From Aricia agestis (Eukaryota; Arthropoda; Insecta; Lepidoptera; Lycaenidae): a DNA stretch of 64,000 nucleotides. Positions 52,918 to 63,339 of this stretch are shown piece after piece. The stretch is from the NCBI RefSeq assembly GCF_905147365.1, contig NC_056418.1, positions 3,781,262 to 3,845,261 of the forward strand. Direction: 5' to 3'. Each line of letters starts with the position of its first letter. Positions within the stretch are counted from its first letter, which is position 1. The translations under genes and the position numbers were made by a program. The notes under the pieces are model-generated. The model saw only the letters and a program-made list of their open reading frames with translations. It had not been told where the DNA came from and did not search any database.

Positions 52918-53279
52918 ACTGCAACTGAGACCACGCCCTACCGGAGCACTACTCTCAAGTCGGCCTGTAACGGATGCATTACTAGGACAGTTCGGCTTAA
53001 CCAAATTCGGTTAGTGTTATATCTTCAAATTAACTCTACATTGCATTGTACTTAAGATGGTGATATGGCAAAATAACGTACGTAGGTCCGCCATCTTCCT
53101 ATGAATTTTCTCCAAAGCTACTTAATAAAGTACAAATAATAAATATTCCACCGCTGTAATTGGGACCACACCCTACCGGAGCCCGGCTCTCAAGCCGGCC
53201 CGTAACGGATGCATTACTAGGACGGTTCGGCTTACACAAATGCGGTTAGTGTTATATCTCCAGATTAACTCTACTTTAT
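52918..53279. repeat. Dispersed local duplication, two units of about 128 bp
   Basis: 52918-53045 and 53152-53279 share CCCTACCGGAGC, CGTAACGGATGCATTACTAG, GTTCGGCTTA and GGTTAGTGTTATATCTCCA-type blocks in the same order, with about 85-90 percent identity by eye. They are separated by about 106 bp of unrelated sequence. The unit is GC-richer than its surroundings and does not match any repeat I know. Confidence 0.8.
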
Positions 53280-53511
53280 ACTGAGACACGTAAAGCTAAT
53301 ATAATTTTCTTACTAAGGTAAACAATCTAGAATATGTGCCGCTTAAGTGGATGTGCCCTTGGTTTATTGAAAATTGCTATGGTGGTTCTAGGTTTTTTGT
53401 TTGAATAAGTTTTTCATCAATCTGCTTAAAAGAGACAAACTAAATTTGTATGCAGTAATGCCCTTCTTTAGAGCATGATTACTTTAGAGTCTGCGTGAAC
53501 AACAGGTTAAT

Positions 53512-53580
53512 TAAATAAATCAGCCAAGTGCCAGTCGGACTCGCGCACTAACCATTTCGACAATCAACCTAATAAAAAAT
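53512..53580 (+). repeat. Family G 5' fragment
   Basis: CAGCCAAGTGCCAGTCGGAC followed by TCGCGCACTAACCATTTCG is the G start with changes. Confidence 0.5.
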
Positions 53581-53801
53581 TGAAAAACTACCGTGCTGAT
53601 ATTTCTAAGTGTACCTACAATACGTTATAATAGGTACATAGCTTTGGTACTGTTTCAATGTATGTTTCTAGTTTTAAGTCCAAATCATTGTTTTTTTTAA
53701 TACTTTGTAATTGAATTTTCATCTTGTTTCAGTAATGTCAGTTAATTTTCAATTATGTATTTATCCATGCAGGCGGATTTTGGTTTTTTCTTATTTTATT
53801 A

Positions 53802-54545
53802 CTAGCGGTTGGCCGCAGCTCCGCCCGCGTTGATGTCGGTGAGCGCTGCAAAAAGCATACCCAGGAAAGACTTGGTCAGCAAAATGATTCCCAGGTCAAT
53901 TCACAGACTTCGACACTAACATCGACAACACAGTCATTATACGCAGGCTGCACCCTGCACAGATTGTCTTCCTCCCGCACGCGCACCCGCCTTGGTGACG
54001 CCAACTATCGTAATATTTTAATTTCGCCACAATTTCAAAACCAAATGTCCAATTTTATTCATTCAAAGACCAAATATTATCTACATAAACTGTACTTAGT
54101 GATGGAATGATAATTTATTTTGGTAAGAATTAAAATAATGAGTAAAATAAACGCGTTTAAATGTAGTCCAAAAAAATTCAAGATTTTTAAATAAAAAAAT
54201 GGTTATTGTGCCTCACTCGACATAGATACGTATAGTGTGTTGCGGACTTTTTTATAGATATTTATAAGTTCTATAATTACTTAGAACATTTTATGGTTCT
54301 ATCTTTTATAGTTTAGGCAGCGTACGTAAAATAAGTAACTTTTCTGGTTGATTTTTTACACCTTGCGTCCGAAGAACCTAAATATCTTACGGAACCCTAT
54401 TTTTTTTTCAAAATAAAATTAAGCCTATGTTCAGCAAAAATAATGTAGAATTCCAATGGTAAAATAATTTTTCTAATCGGTCCAGTAGTTTCGGAGCCAA
54501 ACAAACAAAAAATCAAATCTTTCCTCTTTATAATATTAGTGTAGA
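53802..54545 (-). mobile_element. Helitron-like element, family E2, long
   Basis: CTAGCGGTTGGCCGCAGCTCC, then CGCCCGCGTTGATG at the left, and AAACAAACAAAAAATCAAATC with CTTTATAATATTAGTGTAGA at the right. The interior is much longer than in the other E2 copies and may include an unrecognised insertion. Confidence 0.55.
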
Positions 54546-54844
54546 TTTATCGTTCCATTTAATATTAAAACTAAAAGTTATATACATATTTAGAATTAGT
54601 GTTTAAAATCCTTTATTTTGATACCCCACTCGATATGCTTGGTAGAATTTTTATTTTTTTTACCTCACAATATAGCGTCAAACATCTACCATTTTGTGTT
54701 TTTTTTAATGTCACTTATCTAAGAACACTTGGGTCATTAAGACAAATCTAACGACACCTCAAATGTGAAAATCCGTTTAGCGGTTCTGGAGATTTGTGGT
54801 AATAAAGAATATTACAAACATACAAGATACGCGCTAAACACATA

Positions 54845-55168
54845 ACCCTCCCGGCAGTCGGGTAATAAGGATTTTCTGAAAATTTCAAGTGCCTATCTGT
54901 TACCATTATTGATTACGAGCAAGGCCAAAAAAATCACGTGTCTTGTATGGGAGCCACCCTTAAATATTAATTTTATTTATTTTTAGTATTTATTGTTATA
55001 GCGGCAACAGATATACACAATCTGTGAAAATTTCAGAAGTCTAGCTACAACGGTTCTTGAGATACAGTCTGACAGACGGACAGACAGACAGACATCGAAG
55101 TCTTAGTAACCTATTTGAAACGTGACCCTAGTCCCGTTTCAACCCTTTGGGTAAGGAACCCTAAAAAG
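54845..55168 (+). repeat. Family G 3' fragment
   Basis: ATAGCGGCAACAGATATACAC, the (CAGA)n stretch, CATCGAAGTCTTAGTAA and CCCTTTGGGTAAGGAACCCT match the copy at 49164-49564. Confidence 0.72.
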
Positions 55169-55443
55169 CAGTGTTAGGTTAGGTTAGCGCTTCGATGCAA
55201 TGCGATGTATATTTATATGAGCCATCCAAAACCAGAACATACTGCACTAGAAGATAAACATTGAATTTGACAGACGTGCCTTTAAAAAATTCATCGCAAG
55301 AATTAACAACGTGAATTATTGACCCTAAATAATTAATATTATTATGTGTATGCTAGTTTCGTCTCTATCTTTCTCTCTCTTGAGAAACGAAGAAAAGTTA
55401 CTTTGCCCTAGCATAAAAAGTCACGATTTTTTATTACATTCCA

Positions 55444-55541
55444 GTAAGAACCCTATGCGTTAGACGCGTTGTTGTTTTATACATTAAACAACTACGTGTA
55501 ATTGTTTACTACACGTTGTCTAACGTATAGGATTCTCACTC
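55444..55541. mobile_element. Foldback element
   Basis: GTAAGAACCCTATGCGTTAG and CTAACGTATAGGATTCTCAC are inverted arms of about 35 bp with several mismatches around ACAACTACGTGTAATTG. Confidence 0.65.
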
Positions 55542-55583
55542 ACGTATGGGATTGATTAAATGTGCAGCGTTAATCTTAGTTTC

Positions 55584-55623
55584 ATCATCAACATGATGAT
55601 GATGATGATTGTGATGATGATGT
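55584..55623. repeat. (ATG)n microsatellite
   Basis: ATCAACATGATGATGATGATGATT with later GATGATGATG. An RTE-type tail is possible, but there is no coding remnant beside it. Confidence 0.7.
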
Positions 55624-55751
55624 GTGAGCTTACAAAGAGTGGCGTTATCGGCGAGACGTACTTGAGTGCTGAACCACTGCCGACAGCCTGCACCTATCTG
55701 TGGGCACGAGTAGGGTGACTGTAATTTATGAATTACGATAAACGCATCCAT

Positions 55752-56485
55752 AAATCAATATTTTGTTTATTGGGGTGACGTTAAAAAACGCATATAAGGT
55801 ACCCGTATAACGCGTATAACGTATAACTATAAGATAATATAAGGTACAAAAATTTCATGCAGTAATAACTTTCTTGGCGAATCTAAAAAACTGTAAAATG
55901 TTTAAAATATAATTGTGGCTCCGTGTATAGTAAATAAGAAATACTAAAGGTACTTGAAACTTTTAAACTATAGAAATTCCTTATTCTACAAATAGACTAG
56001 CTGCTAGACTACTAATAGTAGAATAAGTTTAATACACCTCTTTACATGTTCGTTATCTCTTGTATTGGTCCCTCATTGGCCAAATAAGAATACCTCTTTA
56101 CGCAATACGCATGTTTTGTAAGAACTTACTTACTACGATGGCTTACCGACCCAAAGTGGATCTTCGCAGTTTCTTGCCACTCTTTTTGACTCGAAACTTA
56201 CTATTCAATATTTTCAGACAGACTAGTCCGGTATACTCCCAAACTGACTCCCACCCTACACCTGTCCAGGCTTAGTATGACGTAGGCTGCGGTTCCCAAT
56301 ACGTATGAAACGCGAAGATAACGGTATGGAAATACTCCCAGCTGATAAATGTGAAATCTTAAGCTCGTGTGAGGAGGGTCCCGGGAATTACTCATATTTC
56401 GTTGTGTTGGCTATTATTGTTCAATAGTATTTTGAGTATTGAGAAATTTTGACACGGGGAAAAGAAAATCATTTATATTTTATGA
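55752..56485. other. No gene established
   Basis: The 71-codon frame at 56060-56275 and its antisense partner have no recognised motifs. Confidence 0.35.
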
Positions 56486-56697
56486 CTAGATGACGCCCGC
56501 AACTCCGTTGCGCCAAAATTCTTTTATCGCGCTGGAACCGTACATTTTTCCAGGATAAAAAGTAAACTATGTCCTTTCCCGGGACTCAAAGTATACCCAT
56601 GGAAAATTTCAGAAAAATCGGTTAAGCGGTTTGGGCGTGAAGAAGTAAACAGACAGACAGACAGACACACTTTCGCATTTATAATATTAAAGTATGA
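56486..56697 (-). mobile_element. Helitron-like element, family B, complete
   Basis: CTAGATGACGCCCGCAACTC, GTTGCGCCAAAATTC, GGAACCGTACATTTTTCC, TTTCCCGGGACTCAAAG, (CAGA)n and TTTCGCATTTATAATATTAA are in order. Confidence 0.86.
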
Positions 56698-57436
56698 ATA
56701 GATTTACAAGCTATGAACTAGACTAGATAATATGATATTCCATGCACAAGATCTAGGTACTGAATATGGGCTAAAAATGTTGAATGAGAACTATAAAGGA
56801 GTGTATTGACGATATTTTGTTTATTCCGCTATTTGGCCGGTCAACAATCCAAAAACAAACGTGTGCACACACCATGACAATGTGTACCAATTTTTATTAG
56901 ACTTATAAAAAAAAATAACAACTTACGATAAATTGATAATCGTAAAAATTTTTTCCTTCTTATCGAACATTGTTGCTATATTTTTAAACCTGTATAATTA
57001 CATTGCGTATCCGAAGAAAACTCAAAGGAAATTATAATTTAACATAATTTACAAAGTTATTGCTCGTTATAATAAACCAAATTAATATATTAAGAGCGTT
57101 TTTAAAACCCCCAAAACAAAAGTACTTCCATGGAACTCTATTAAAGAAAAGTCCGAAGTATAAAAGTTCATGACAATAAAATCTTCAGAGTTTTTTATCA
57201 TCCAAAGAAAAATAAGTACTTAATGTTTGCTTTATTTTTCAATGGCGAATGACGATTGTATTTAAGACTTATAACTTTAAATTACTTTATAAATGATCAT
57301 TAATTCATTGATTTTTGTAATATTTCAAATAAACAAATATCTAGGCGTGATAAGAAACTTATGTTCGATGTACTGCTTGACAAGACATACAATTTATTTT
57401 TTTCCTTATAATTTAAACTGCAAGCTTAGAAGTGTT
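56698..57436. other. No gene or recognisable repeat seen
   Basis: AT-rich without supported features. Confidence 0.4.
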
Positions 57437-57523
57437 AATATTCATCATCAACATCATCATATCAGCCTATAGTCGTCCACTGGACATAGGCCTCTCTCAA
57501 TGAACGCCAAAATGACCGGTGTG
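57437..57523 (-). mobile_element. RTE-like LINE 3' end fragment
   Basis: On the minus strand it encodes the end of the same protein as 18905 with a deletion across the VQQW region (TGGACGACTATAGGCTGA), then a (TGATGA)n-like tail at the left. Confidence 0.65.
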
Positions 57524-57598
57524 AATATAAGTATCTATGAATATTTTTGTTTTAAATTAAATATATATCTATTATATTTAGTCTTATTTAACAGAAGT

Positions 57599-57648
57599 AA
57601 TATTAATAACAACATATTATTACATAATAATATGTTGTTATTAATATT
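57599..57648. repeat. Perfect hairpin, 24 bp arms, 2 nt loop
   Basis: AATATTAATAACAACATATT and four more bases, then CA, then the exact reverse complement. Confidence 0.93.
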
Positions 57649-57964
57649 TAATAGACGACATCGTCTTTACCGATAACACGAGTTTGTGAACACTATTTTC
57701 TTGTACGTCTAGTGTCTACCTGTCTAAAATTGGCAGACAGTAGATGCTGCCAAGTACTCTAACATGAAGGCTAAACTGATATTCGGATAGCAAACACTTC
57801 ACAATTTATGTCCAAAACATTTACTGCCTTTGGTAATATTATGCGAAAGCGTGTTACCGTAATCAGAGACATTTAATTAATGTTTAAACTTTAATTTAGT
57901 GAAGAGTTTGATAGACAATATATTCATTTAAAAATGAGATTAACAGAAAGAATGCAACAGTTTA

Positions 57965-58784
57965 TGGTTTGTACCATCGAGGAAATAGATTTTGAGGAGG
58001 ATTGACCATAATGTTAATATACCTAGCGGAATAGAGAAACAAAGACCTGAGCAAGAGAGATGTCACTATCAGTAACACTGCGTGGTAAAAAGAGACGTGT
58101 GATACATGACAGCAGCACTCTTTTTTTGACGTCCAGTCGGCACATGCCGCACGTTGACAATTTAATCTCATAGAATTCATGTTCAATCATGCTTGTGTAA
58201 GTGTATACTACACATATTTTTCACACAGATAAAAAACCAATTTCGGTTCACTAAAGCGCTCTTGTGACGTCACAGTATGTATGAAAAGAGTGACACGCTC
58301 GTGTTCATACACATTGGAGCGACATTGCGCTTCTATCTTGATCTATTTCTGTGGTTTGTACGATAATCGGCCAACTTGAAATTGTATATCTGCGGGGACC
58401 CTAAAAACAAAATAGCAGAAGCAGATATGCCATTACCTATAAGTAATCGTCGTACGTCTCTCTCCTTCTTCTTCCTTAAAGGTCACGTATCTATAATCTA
58501 TATCAAAGCTTCAAATTGTGATACACAAGCAAAGCATCCTCATACTAGACCCTTGACGAAGGTAACATTCCTCGTCGTTATTGGAATTCGTACAGCCTGC
58601 ACCTCAGCCAGAATACCACATTCATATTAAACGCTTGTTATTTTCATAAAAGCGAGTCTCCACATTTTTGCCCTTTATCATCCCTTTGACATAATATTTC
58701 AGTGTTTTATTTATAATAGTTTTTGTATACTTCATGTGGAATTGAATGAATAGAAATGATATTTAACATTTTATTATGTTTAAA
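57965..58784. other. Possible dispersed repeats, no gene
   Basis: GAGCAAGAGAGATGTCACTA and GTGATACATGACAGCAGC (58055-58120), and GTGACGTCACAGTATGTATG (58264), recall lepidopteran repeats, but no second copies are in the window. The 84-codon frame at 58376 is unsupported. Confidence 0.35.
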
Positions 58785-58881
58785 CTGGAAAAATGTATGT
58801 AAGTTATCTGAAAATTTCAATGCAAACGAAGTTTTCGTTTGTTTTGAAATTCATTTTCTCAGGGAACGTACATTTTTCCAG
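58785..58881. mobile_element. Foldback with about 45 bp arms
   Basis: CTGGAAAAATGTATGTAAG at the left and GAACGTACATTTTTCCAG at the right are inverted, the arms meeting at AACGAAGTTTTCGTT. Confidence 0.78.
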
Positions 58882-59039
58882 TAAGCAGTAGGAGGTTACA
58901 TACAGACAGACTACACTTTTGAGAGACGCGAAATGAAATTCTACCGCAAATTGTCCTGTAATAATATTTTAAACTATGTCCCGTGGTCTCTACATCTCTA
59001 CAAAAAGCCGTTCTGTAGTTTGGGAAATAATTTTACCTA

Positions 59040-59232
59040 CAAGCTAAAAGCCGAATTTTGTGAGGGCTCGCATCGTCACACCTTGACTGATATAGTGACA
59101 CATATTTTACATATAAAAAACCTTGGCTGACTGATGATAACACATCTACATATAACTAAAAATTACTATCTTAAAGGTGTGATAGTTTTTCCGCAAAGTG
59201 TACCAGAAAATGTACAGATTGTGAGATATACT
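59040..59232 (-). mobile_element. Helitron-like element, family P copy 2
   Basis: AAGCTAAAAGCCGAATTTTG (CTAG mutated), GCATCGTCACACCTTGACTG and GTGATAGTTTTTCCGCAAAG match P1. Confidence 0.62.
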
Positions 59233-59642
59233 GATAACTATACTATACTATAAATTATAATATTAAATTATATTATGAATTTCACAAAGCTACGTAAAGT
59301 CAAAAAAATTCTTCAGCGCTGCTTGCACAACTTCACCATAAACCTAAAAGAAAACCCCATATAAAGTTAAATATGAGCTATACTAAATATACATGGAGAA
59401 ATACACAAGTTTTTCAATTCGCTCCCGATTGTACATTTCCATTATTTATCGCAGGTGGCAGCGAACGTTTTGTCCCGTCGTAATGAGCTCGCGCCAGTCT
59501 TGCCTCAAATATAAACAAACTGCCTTTGTCCCCGAATTAATATTTGGCGCAGCACCCAAACTTGTAATGACTTAATCGGATATTGTGAATATGAATTGTT
59601 TTAAACTTAAAATCTATGTAGGTTAGATTTTATGGAATAAGA
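59233..59642. other. No gene established
   Basis: Contains a TTATTTATCGCAG acceptor-like site at 59455, but the frame after it closes within about 20 codons in one phase and lacks a recognised product in the other. Confidence 0.3.
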
Positions 59643-59650
59643 GCCTATAG

Positions 59651-59913
59651 CAGGGATGGTGAAGATTTCGTATTAATGTGCCGTTTTTCGGACGAAATCT
59701 TTGGTTAAGTCTTAAACGTGCCATTCAATATATTTTTGTGATTCTATGCGTATTTCAAAATTTGCCTAATTTGGTGCCCAATATGCAGATGAGGATCTGT
59801 AACCTTCATTGTTGGTAAAATAATTTCGATACTAGTTTTGTGAACAGTGGCGTCCTCGAAATTTTATGTCGCGTGCCACTGCTGGCACGGCTGCCACTGG
59901 TTCGCCATCCCTG
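59651..59913. mobile_element. hAT-like MITE with 8 bp target duplication
   Basis: CAGGGATGGTGAA starts and TTCGCCATCCCTG ends the 263 bp element. GCCTATAG lies directly outside both ends (59643-59650, 59914-59921). CAGGGATGGCGAA-type termini and an 8 bp duplication are typical of hAT. Confidence 0.93.
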
Positions 59914-60072
59914 GCCTATAGGGTTAGTTCACACCGAAACGAGATTAAAGATGAGACGTAATGGTACGTGATAATGGCTCTTCGCAATCAAAGCCGCATC
60001 GCAGGCAGCCTACAAAATAATTTTAAGGTGCAGCGCTGCTTCACAAAACGTAATTTGACTTCAAAATTTAAA

Positions 60073-60187
60073 AAGCACGTGTGGCACTCGGGGACTGCCG
60101 CGGTATAGCTATTGCACAGCATTTTCATCAACTTATGCAATTATAATTCGCATACGTTTAGTCGTACGCATACAAACACCGTGCCGT
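60073..60187 (+). repeat. Family N repeat copy 3, truncated
   Basis: GTGGCACTCGGGGACTGCCG, CTATTGCACAGCATTTTCATC and GTCGTACGCATACAAACACC match N2, ending at CGTGCCG. Confidence 0.65.
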
Positions 60188-61200
60188 TTTTTTGGAAAGT
60201 TATATTATATTAGTTCAAACTAGTACAAATGATATAATTGTCAATAGTTTTATATTACCCACTACAAAGTAAAACACAAAAAGTCTTTGCGATGCCATGC
60301 CACAAAATCGAAGCACGAATAAATTATAATAGTTGTTCGTTTAAATATAGAATCAGATATACATTTGAACACAGTTCGTTGAGTGACGTTTCATTAGGCG
60401 AAGTCAATTACGCGGGAGCGGGATGTATGGCTGCCATTCTCGAGTTAAAATTACACTCATTTTGCGTTCGCGTCATATTTTTTTTTCATAAAAAGAAAAT
60501 ATAAGGCAAATGGAAATAAATAAATGCCATCAATGTTAATTTCGGTAGGTTCCAATTTTACTTTTTTTTTGGCGGCCATAAAAACATTTTCTTTTTTATG
60601 CAAAGTGTTTTGCCGCGTTGCGAATTAATCATTTTAATTTTGTTTCCAATTTATAATGATTCAACGTTATTAACGACGGCGTATGAAAACCTTTTGTCTG
60701 TCTCGATTTTATGAATGTATTATGTATTTACTGAATAATATTAATTGGTTTATTTGGAAACGAGTATATTAATTTTTGTGTTACATTCTCTTTTATAAAC
60801 TCTAATAACGAAGATGACTTTTATGCTAAGAGATATTCGTCACTTAATTGCATTAGAAATTAATTTTACTGCTTAATTTATTGTACAACACCACGAGTAA
60901 AGTTCAGAAACCTCATTCCTAATATCAAATGGTCGCTGTTAAGCATTAGTGTCCTAACCCACAATTTTTTTTGTCGTTAAATTTTGAATGCAGTCTTGTT
61001 CTAAATCATCTACAGAACATAACTGCATTCATAACTCAATACGTAATTTTTGTGTGGGTTAGTACACGAATGCTTAACAGCGTCCAATTTAATGTAGTAT
61101 AGAATTTGGTGACCAACTCATAGCTTTGTAATAATACGACTTTTCCCCCTACTGATAAAATAGTAAAATACCACAGAGAATAGCGATTGTTAATTAATTA
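60188..61200. other. Mostly unique sequence, no gene established
   Basis: An 88-codon frame (60238-60504) has a GC-richer part (60375-60475) without recognised motifs. GTCCTAACCCACA at 60950 and TGTGGGTTAGTAC at 61053, with GCATTAGTGTC and ACGAATGC-type neighbours, form the ends of an inverted repeat of about 130 bp (60940-61085), a possible MITE. Confidence 0.4.
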
Positions 61201-61373
61201 CTAGCTGTCCCGGCAAACGTTGTTTTGCCATATAAATAATTTTTGGTATGAAAAATAGATGTTAGCCGATTCTCAGACCTACTCAATATGCTCACAAAAT
61301 TTCATCAAAATCGGTCAAGCCGTTTCGGAGGAGTATGGCAACGAAAACTGTGACACGAGAATTTTATATATTA
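61201..61373 (-). mobile_element. Helitron-like family D copy, short form
   Basis: CTAGCTGTCCCGGCAAACGT with intact stem GGCAAA/TTTGCC on the minus strand, CCGATTCTCAGACCTACTC and the end GTGACACGAGAATTTTATAT. Confidence 0.84.
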
Positions 61374-61454
61374 GAAGATTATTCAAGTTCTATATATTCG
61401 TGTGACATATTACATTAGAATCATCACATTTCATTTCACAATCATCGTTTTAGC

Positions 61455-61773
61455 CGTGGGAGAGCCATGCTTCGGCACGAATGGGCCGGCTCGACCGGAG
61501 AAATACCACGGGCTCACAGAAAACCGGCGTGAAACAGCGCTTGCGCTGTGTTTCGCCGAGTGAGTGAGTTTACCGGAGGCCCAATCCCCTACCCTTTTCC
61601 CTTAAAGGGAATAAGGGAAGGAATAGGAGAGGGTAGAGACCCTCTCTTATTCCTTCCCTACCCTCCCCTATTAACCTATTCCCTCTTAAAAGGCCGGCAA
61701 CACGGCGACGGAAGTTGCTTTCCATCAGGTGACCCGTTTGCTCGTTTGCCCCCTTATTTCATTAAAAAAAAAA
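61455..61773 (+). mobile_element. SINE family A copy with internal inverted duplication
   Basis: Head and stem are intact. Within the pyrimidine tract, 61615-61634 is an inverted copy of 61639-61658 (20 bp, one mismatch, 4 nt spacer). The GCACCTGCAG...GTCCATGG part of the 3' region is deleted. The longest frame of the window (61548-61976, 142 codons) runs across this SINE and the next repeat and is not a gene. Confidence 0.87.
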
Positions 61774-61830
61774 CATGGCAATTGGCATACAAAGACGGCA
61801 AACTTTTAATATTTATACACTACGTCAGTA

Positions 61831-62402
61831 TTAAAAAAATCGGCCAAGTGCGAGTTGGACTTGCACATGAAAGGTTCCGCAGCAGCAATAAGATTCATTT
61901 TTATGAAATTAAAAGGTTTTTGATTTGTTTTTATATTTCAGTTGATTTATTAAAAGTTAAATTAAGGTTTACTTAACTACTTGCTAGATCTCGTTCAAAC
62001 AAATTTTCATTGGTAGCTATTTTATTAATGTACATAATACATTTTTTAGACTTTTTTACCACAAGTCTCTCTTGCAAACTATTCAGGTTAGAAAAAAATT
62101 ATATTTAAAACCTCAATATGATTTTTGAAGACCTATCCATAGATACCCTACACGCATAGGTGAGATGATTTTTTTTGTTTTAGTTGTACCTATGAGGGCC
62201 CCTAAAATTTTTAATATTTTTTTCATTTTTGTATCAAAATCTTAATGCGACTTACAGACTACATCTACTTATCAAGTTTCAATAGTATAGCTCTTATAGT
62301 TTTGGAGAAAAGTGGCTGTGATATACGGACGGACGGACAGACAGACAGACATGACGAATCTATAAGGCTTCCGTTTTTGCCATTCAACCACGGAACCCTA
62401 AA
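61831..62402 (+). repeat. Family G repeat copy 2, full length
   Basis: CGGCCAAGTGCGAGTTGGAC, a long AT-rich body, GATATACGGACGGACGGACAG with (CAGA)n and the end CCACGGAACCCTAAAAAC. The inverted AGGGTTCCG/CGGAACCCT motifs near the ends are also seen in family H. Confidence 0.8.
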
Positions 62403-62994
62403 AACGCAAACAAATCAAACGTAAACGTGGTACCCACTGTGCTTTATATTGCTTGAAGTCACCAAACGCGCGCACCCCTTATATAATTAATATAATTTAT
62501 CCCCCATTTTCTCGTACATTTGCCTTCTGAGAACGAAATCAATTAATATTTAAACATCAAAGATTAGCTGCGAGTAAACGGTAAACGGTAATTGCTAACT
62601 TTTAAATGTATTTTGAGAAAAACGACTGAAAATCCCCGTTCAGATGTTTTTGGCACTCGATTACGCTGTCGCAAAGTTTAATTACGGAAATTCTTAATTA
62701 TTTTGATGCGCAAAATAACTTTTTCGGTCCGCTATAATTGAATTATAATTAATTTTTTAATAAAATCGGCCGTGATCAATTAATTTGCGAGTGTTTCAGA
62801 AAAAATAAAGGAGATTGATAAACTTATTTATAACGGTACTTAATTTTTATGCTTAAGGGTACAATAGCGATTTAATCCAGTAACTTTAAACTTGTAATGA
62901 TTCATATAAACTTTAAAACATTATTTTAACAAAAGTTATTTTGACTTTAAAAACATATAGTGAATTTTACACAAATTTTTTTTTCAAACGTGAT
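62403..62994. other. No gene or recognisable repeat seen
   Basis: AT-rich unique-looking sequence. Confidence 0.4.
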
Positions 62995-63098
62995 GTCATC
63001 CACCGTTTCGGGAACTAGCCCAGCGAAAATAACCGACGTAAGAAACGACAAAGCAGGTTGCCATCTTTTACCAAGTTGATAGAAAAAATTACGTTAAA
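62995..63098 (-). mobile_element. LINE 3' UTR fragment, copy 3 of the 10969 family
   Basis: CACCGTTTCGGGAACTAGCC, GCGTAAG-type ACGTAAGAAACG and GGTTGCCATCTTTTACCAAG align with 11055-11150 and, inverted, with 44835-44925. It contains no coding sequence. Confidence 0.7.
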
Positions 63099-63119
63099 GG
63101 AAGGATTTAATTACGTTAA

Positions 63120-63142
63120 AGTGCGGCTATAATAGCCGCACT
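63120..63142. repeat. Short GC-rich hairpin
   Basis: AGTGCGGCTA, TAA, TAGCCGCACT. It follows two direct AATTACGTTAAAG repeats. Confidence 0.75.
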
Positions 63143-63303
63143 ACGAGTACGAATAAAACGTAACTCCCATACTTCAACCGTTTTGAATTTGGTTCCTTTT
63201 CAGACACTAAAATATGGCAGTTGCAACGAAACACTAGCACTCAAATTTACAAAATAAAGCCGTTGACATTAATTGTCACTTCTATATTTACACAGAATTG
63301 TGT

Positions 63304-63339
63304 ACCGAATACATGCATACTTTATGCATGTATTCGGGT
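63304..63339. repeat. Hairpin, 16 bp arms, 3 nt loop
   Basis: ACCGAATACATGCATA, CTT, then its reverse complement with one extra G. Confidence 0.87.

Noticed and set aside
59455..59575. Acceptor-like site followed by a short frame, a possible terminal exon
   Set aside because: No donor partner, weak pyrimidine tract, and the product is unrecognised in either phase; too weak to list as an exon.
61548..61976. Longest open frame in the window (142 codons)
   Set aside because: It runs through the pyrimidine tract and 3' part of a SINE and into a family G repeat; no protein motif and no single-gene structure.
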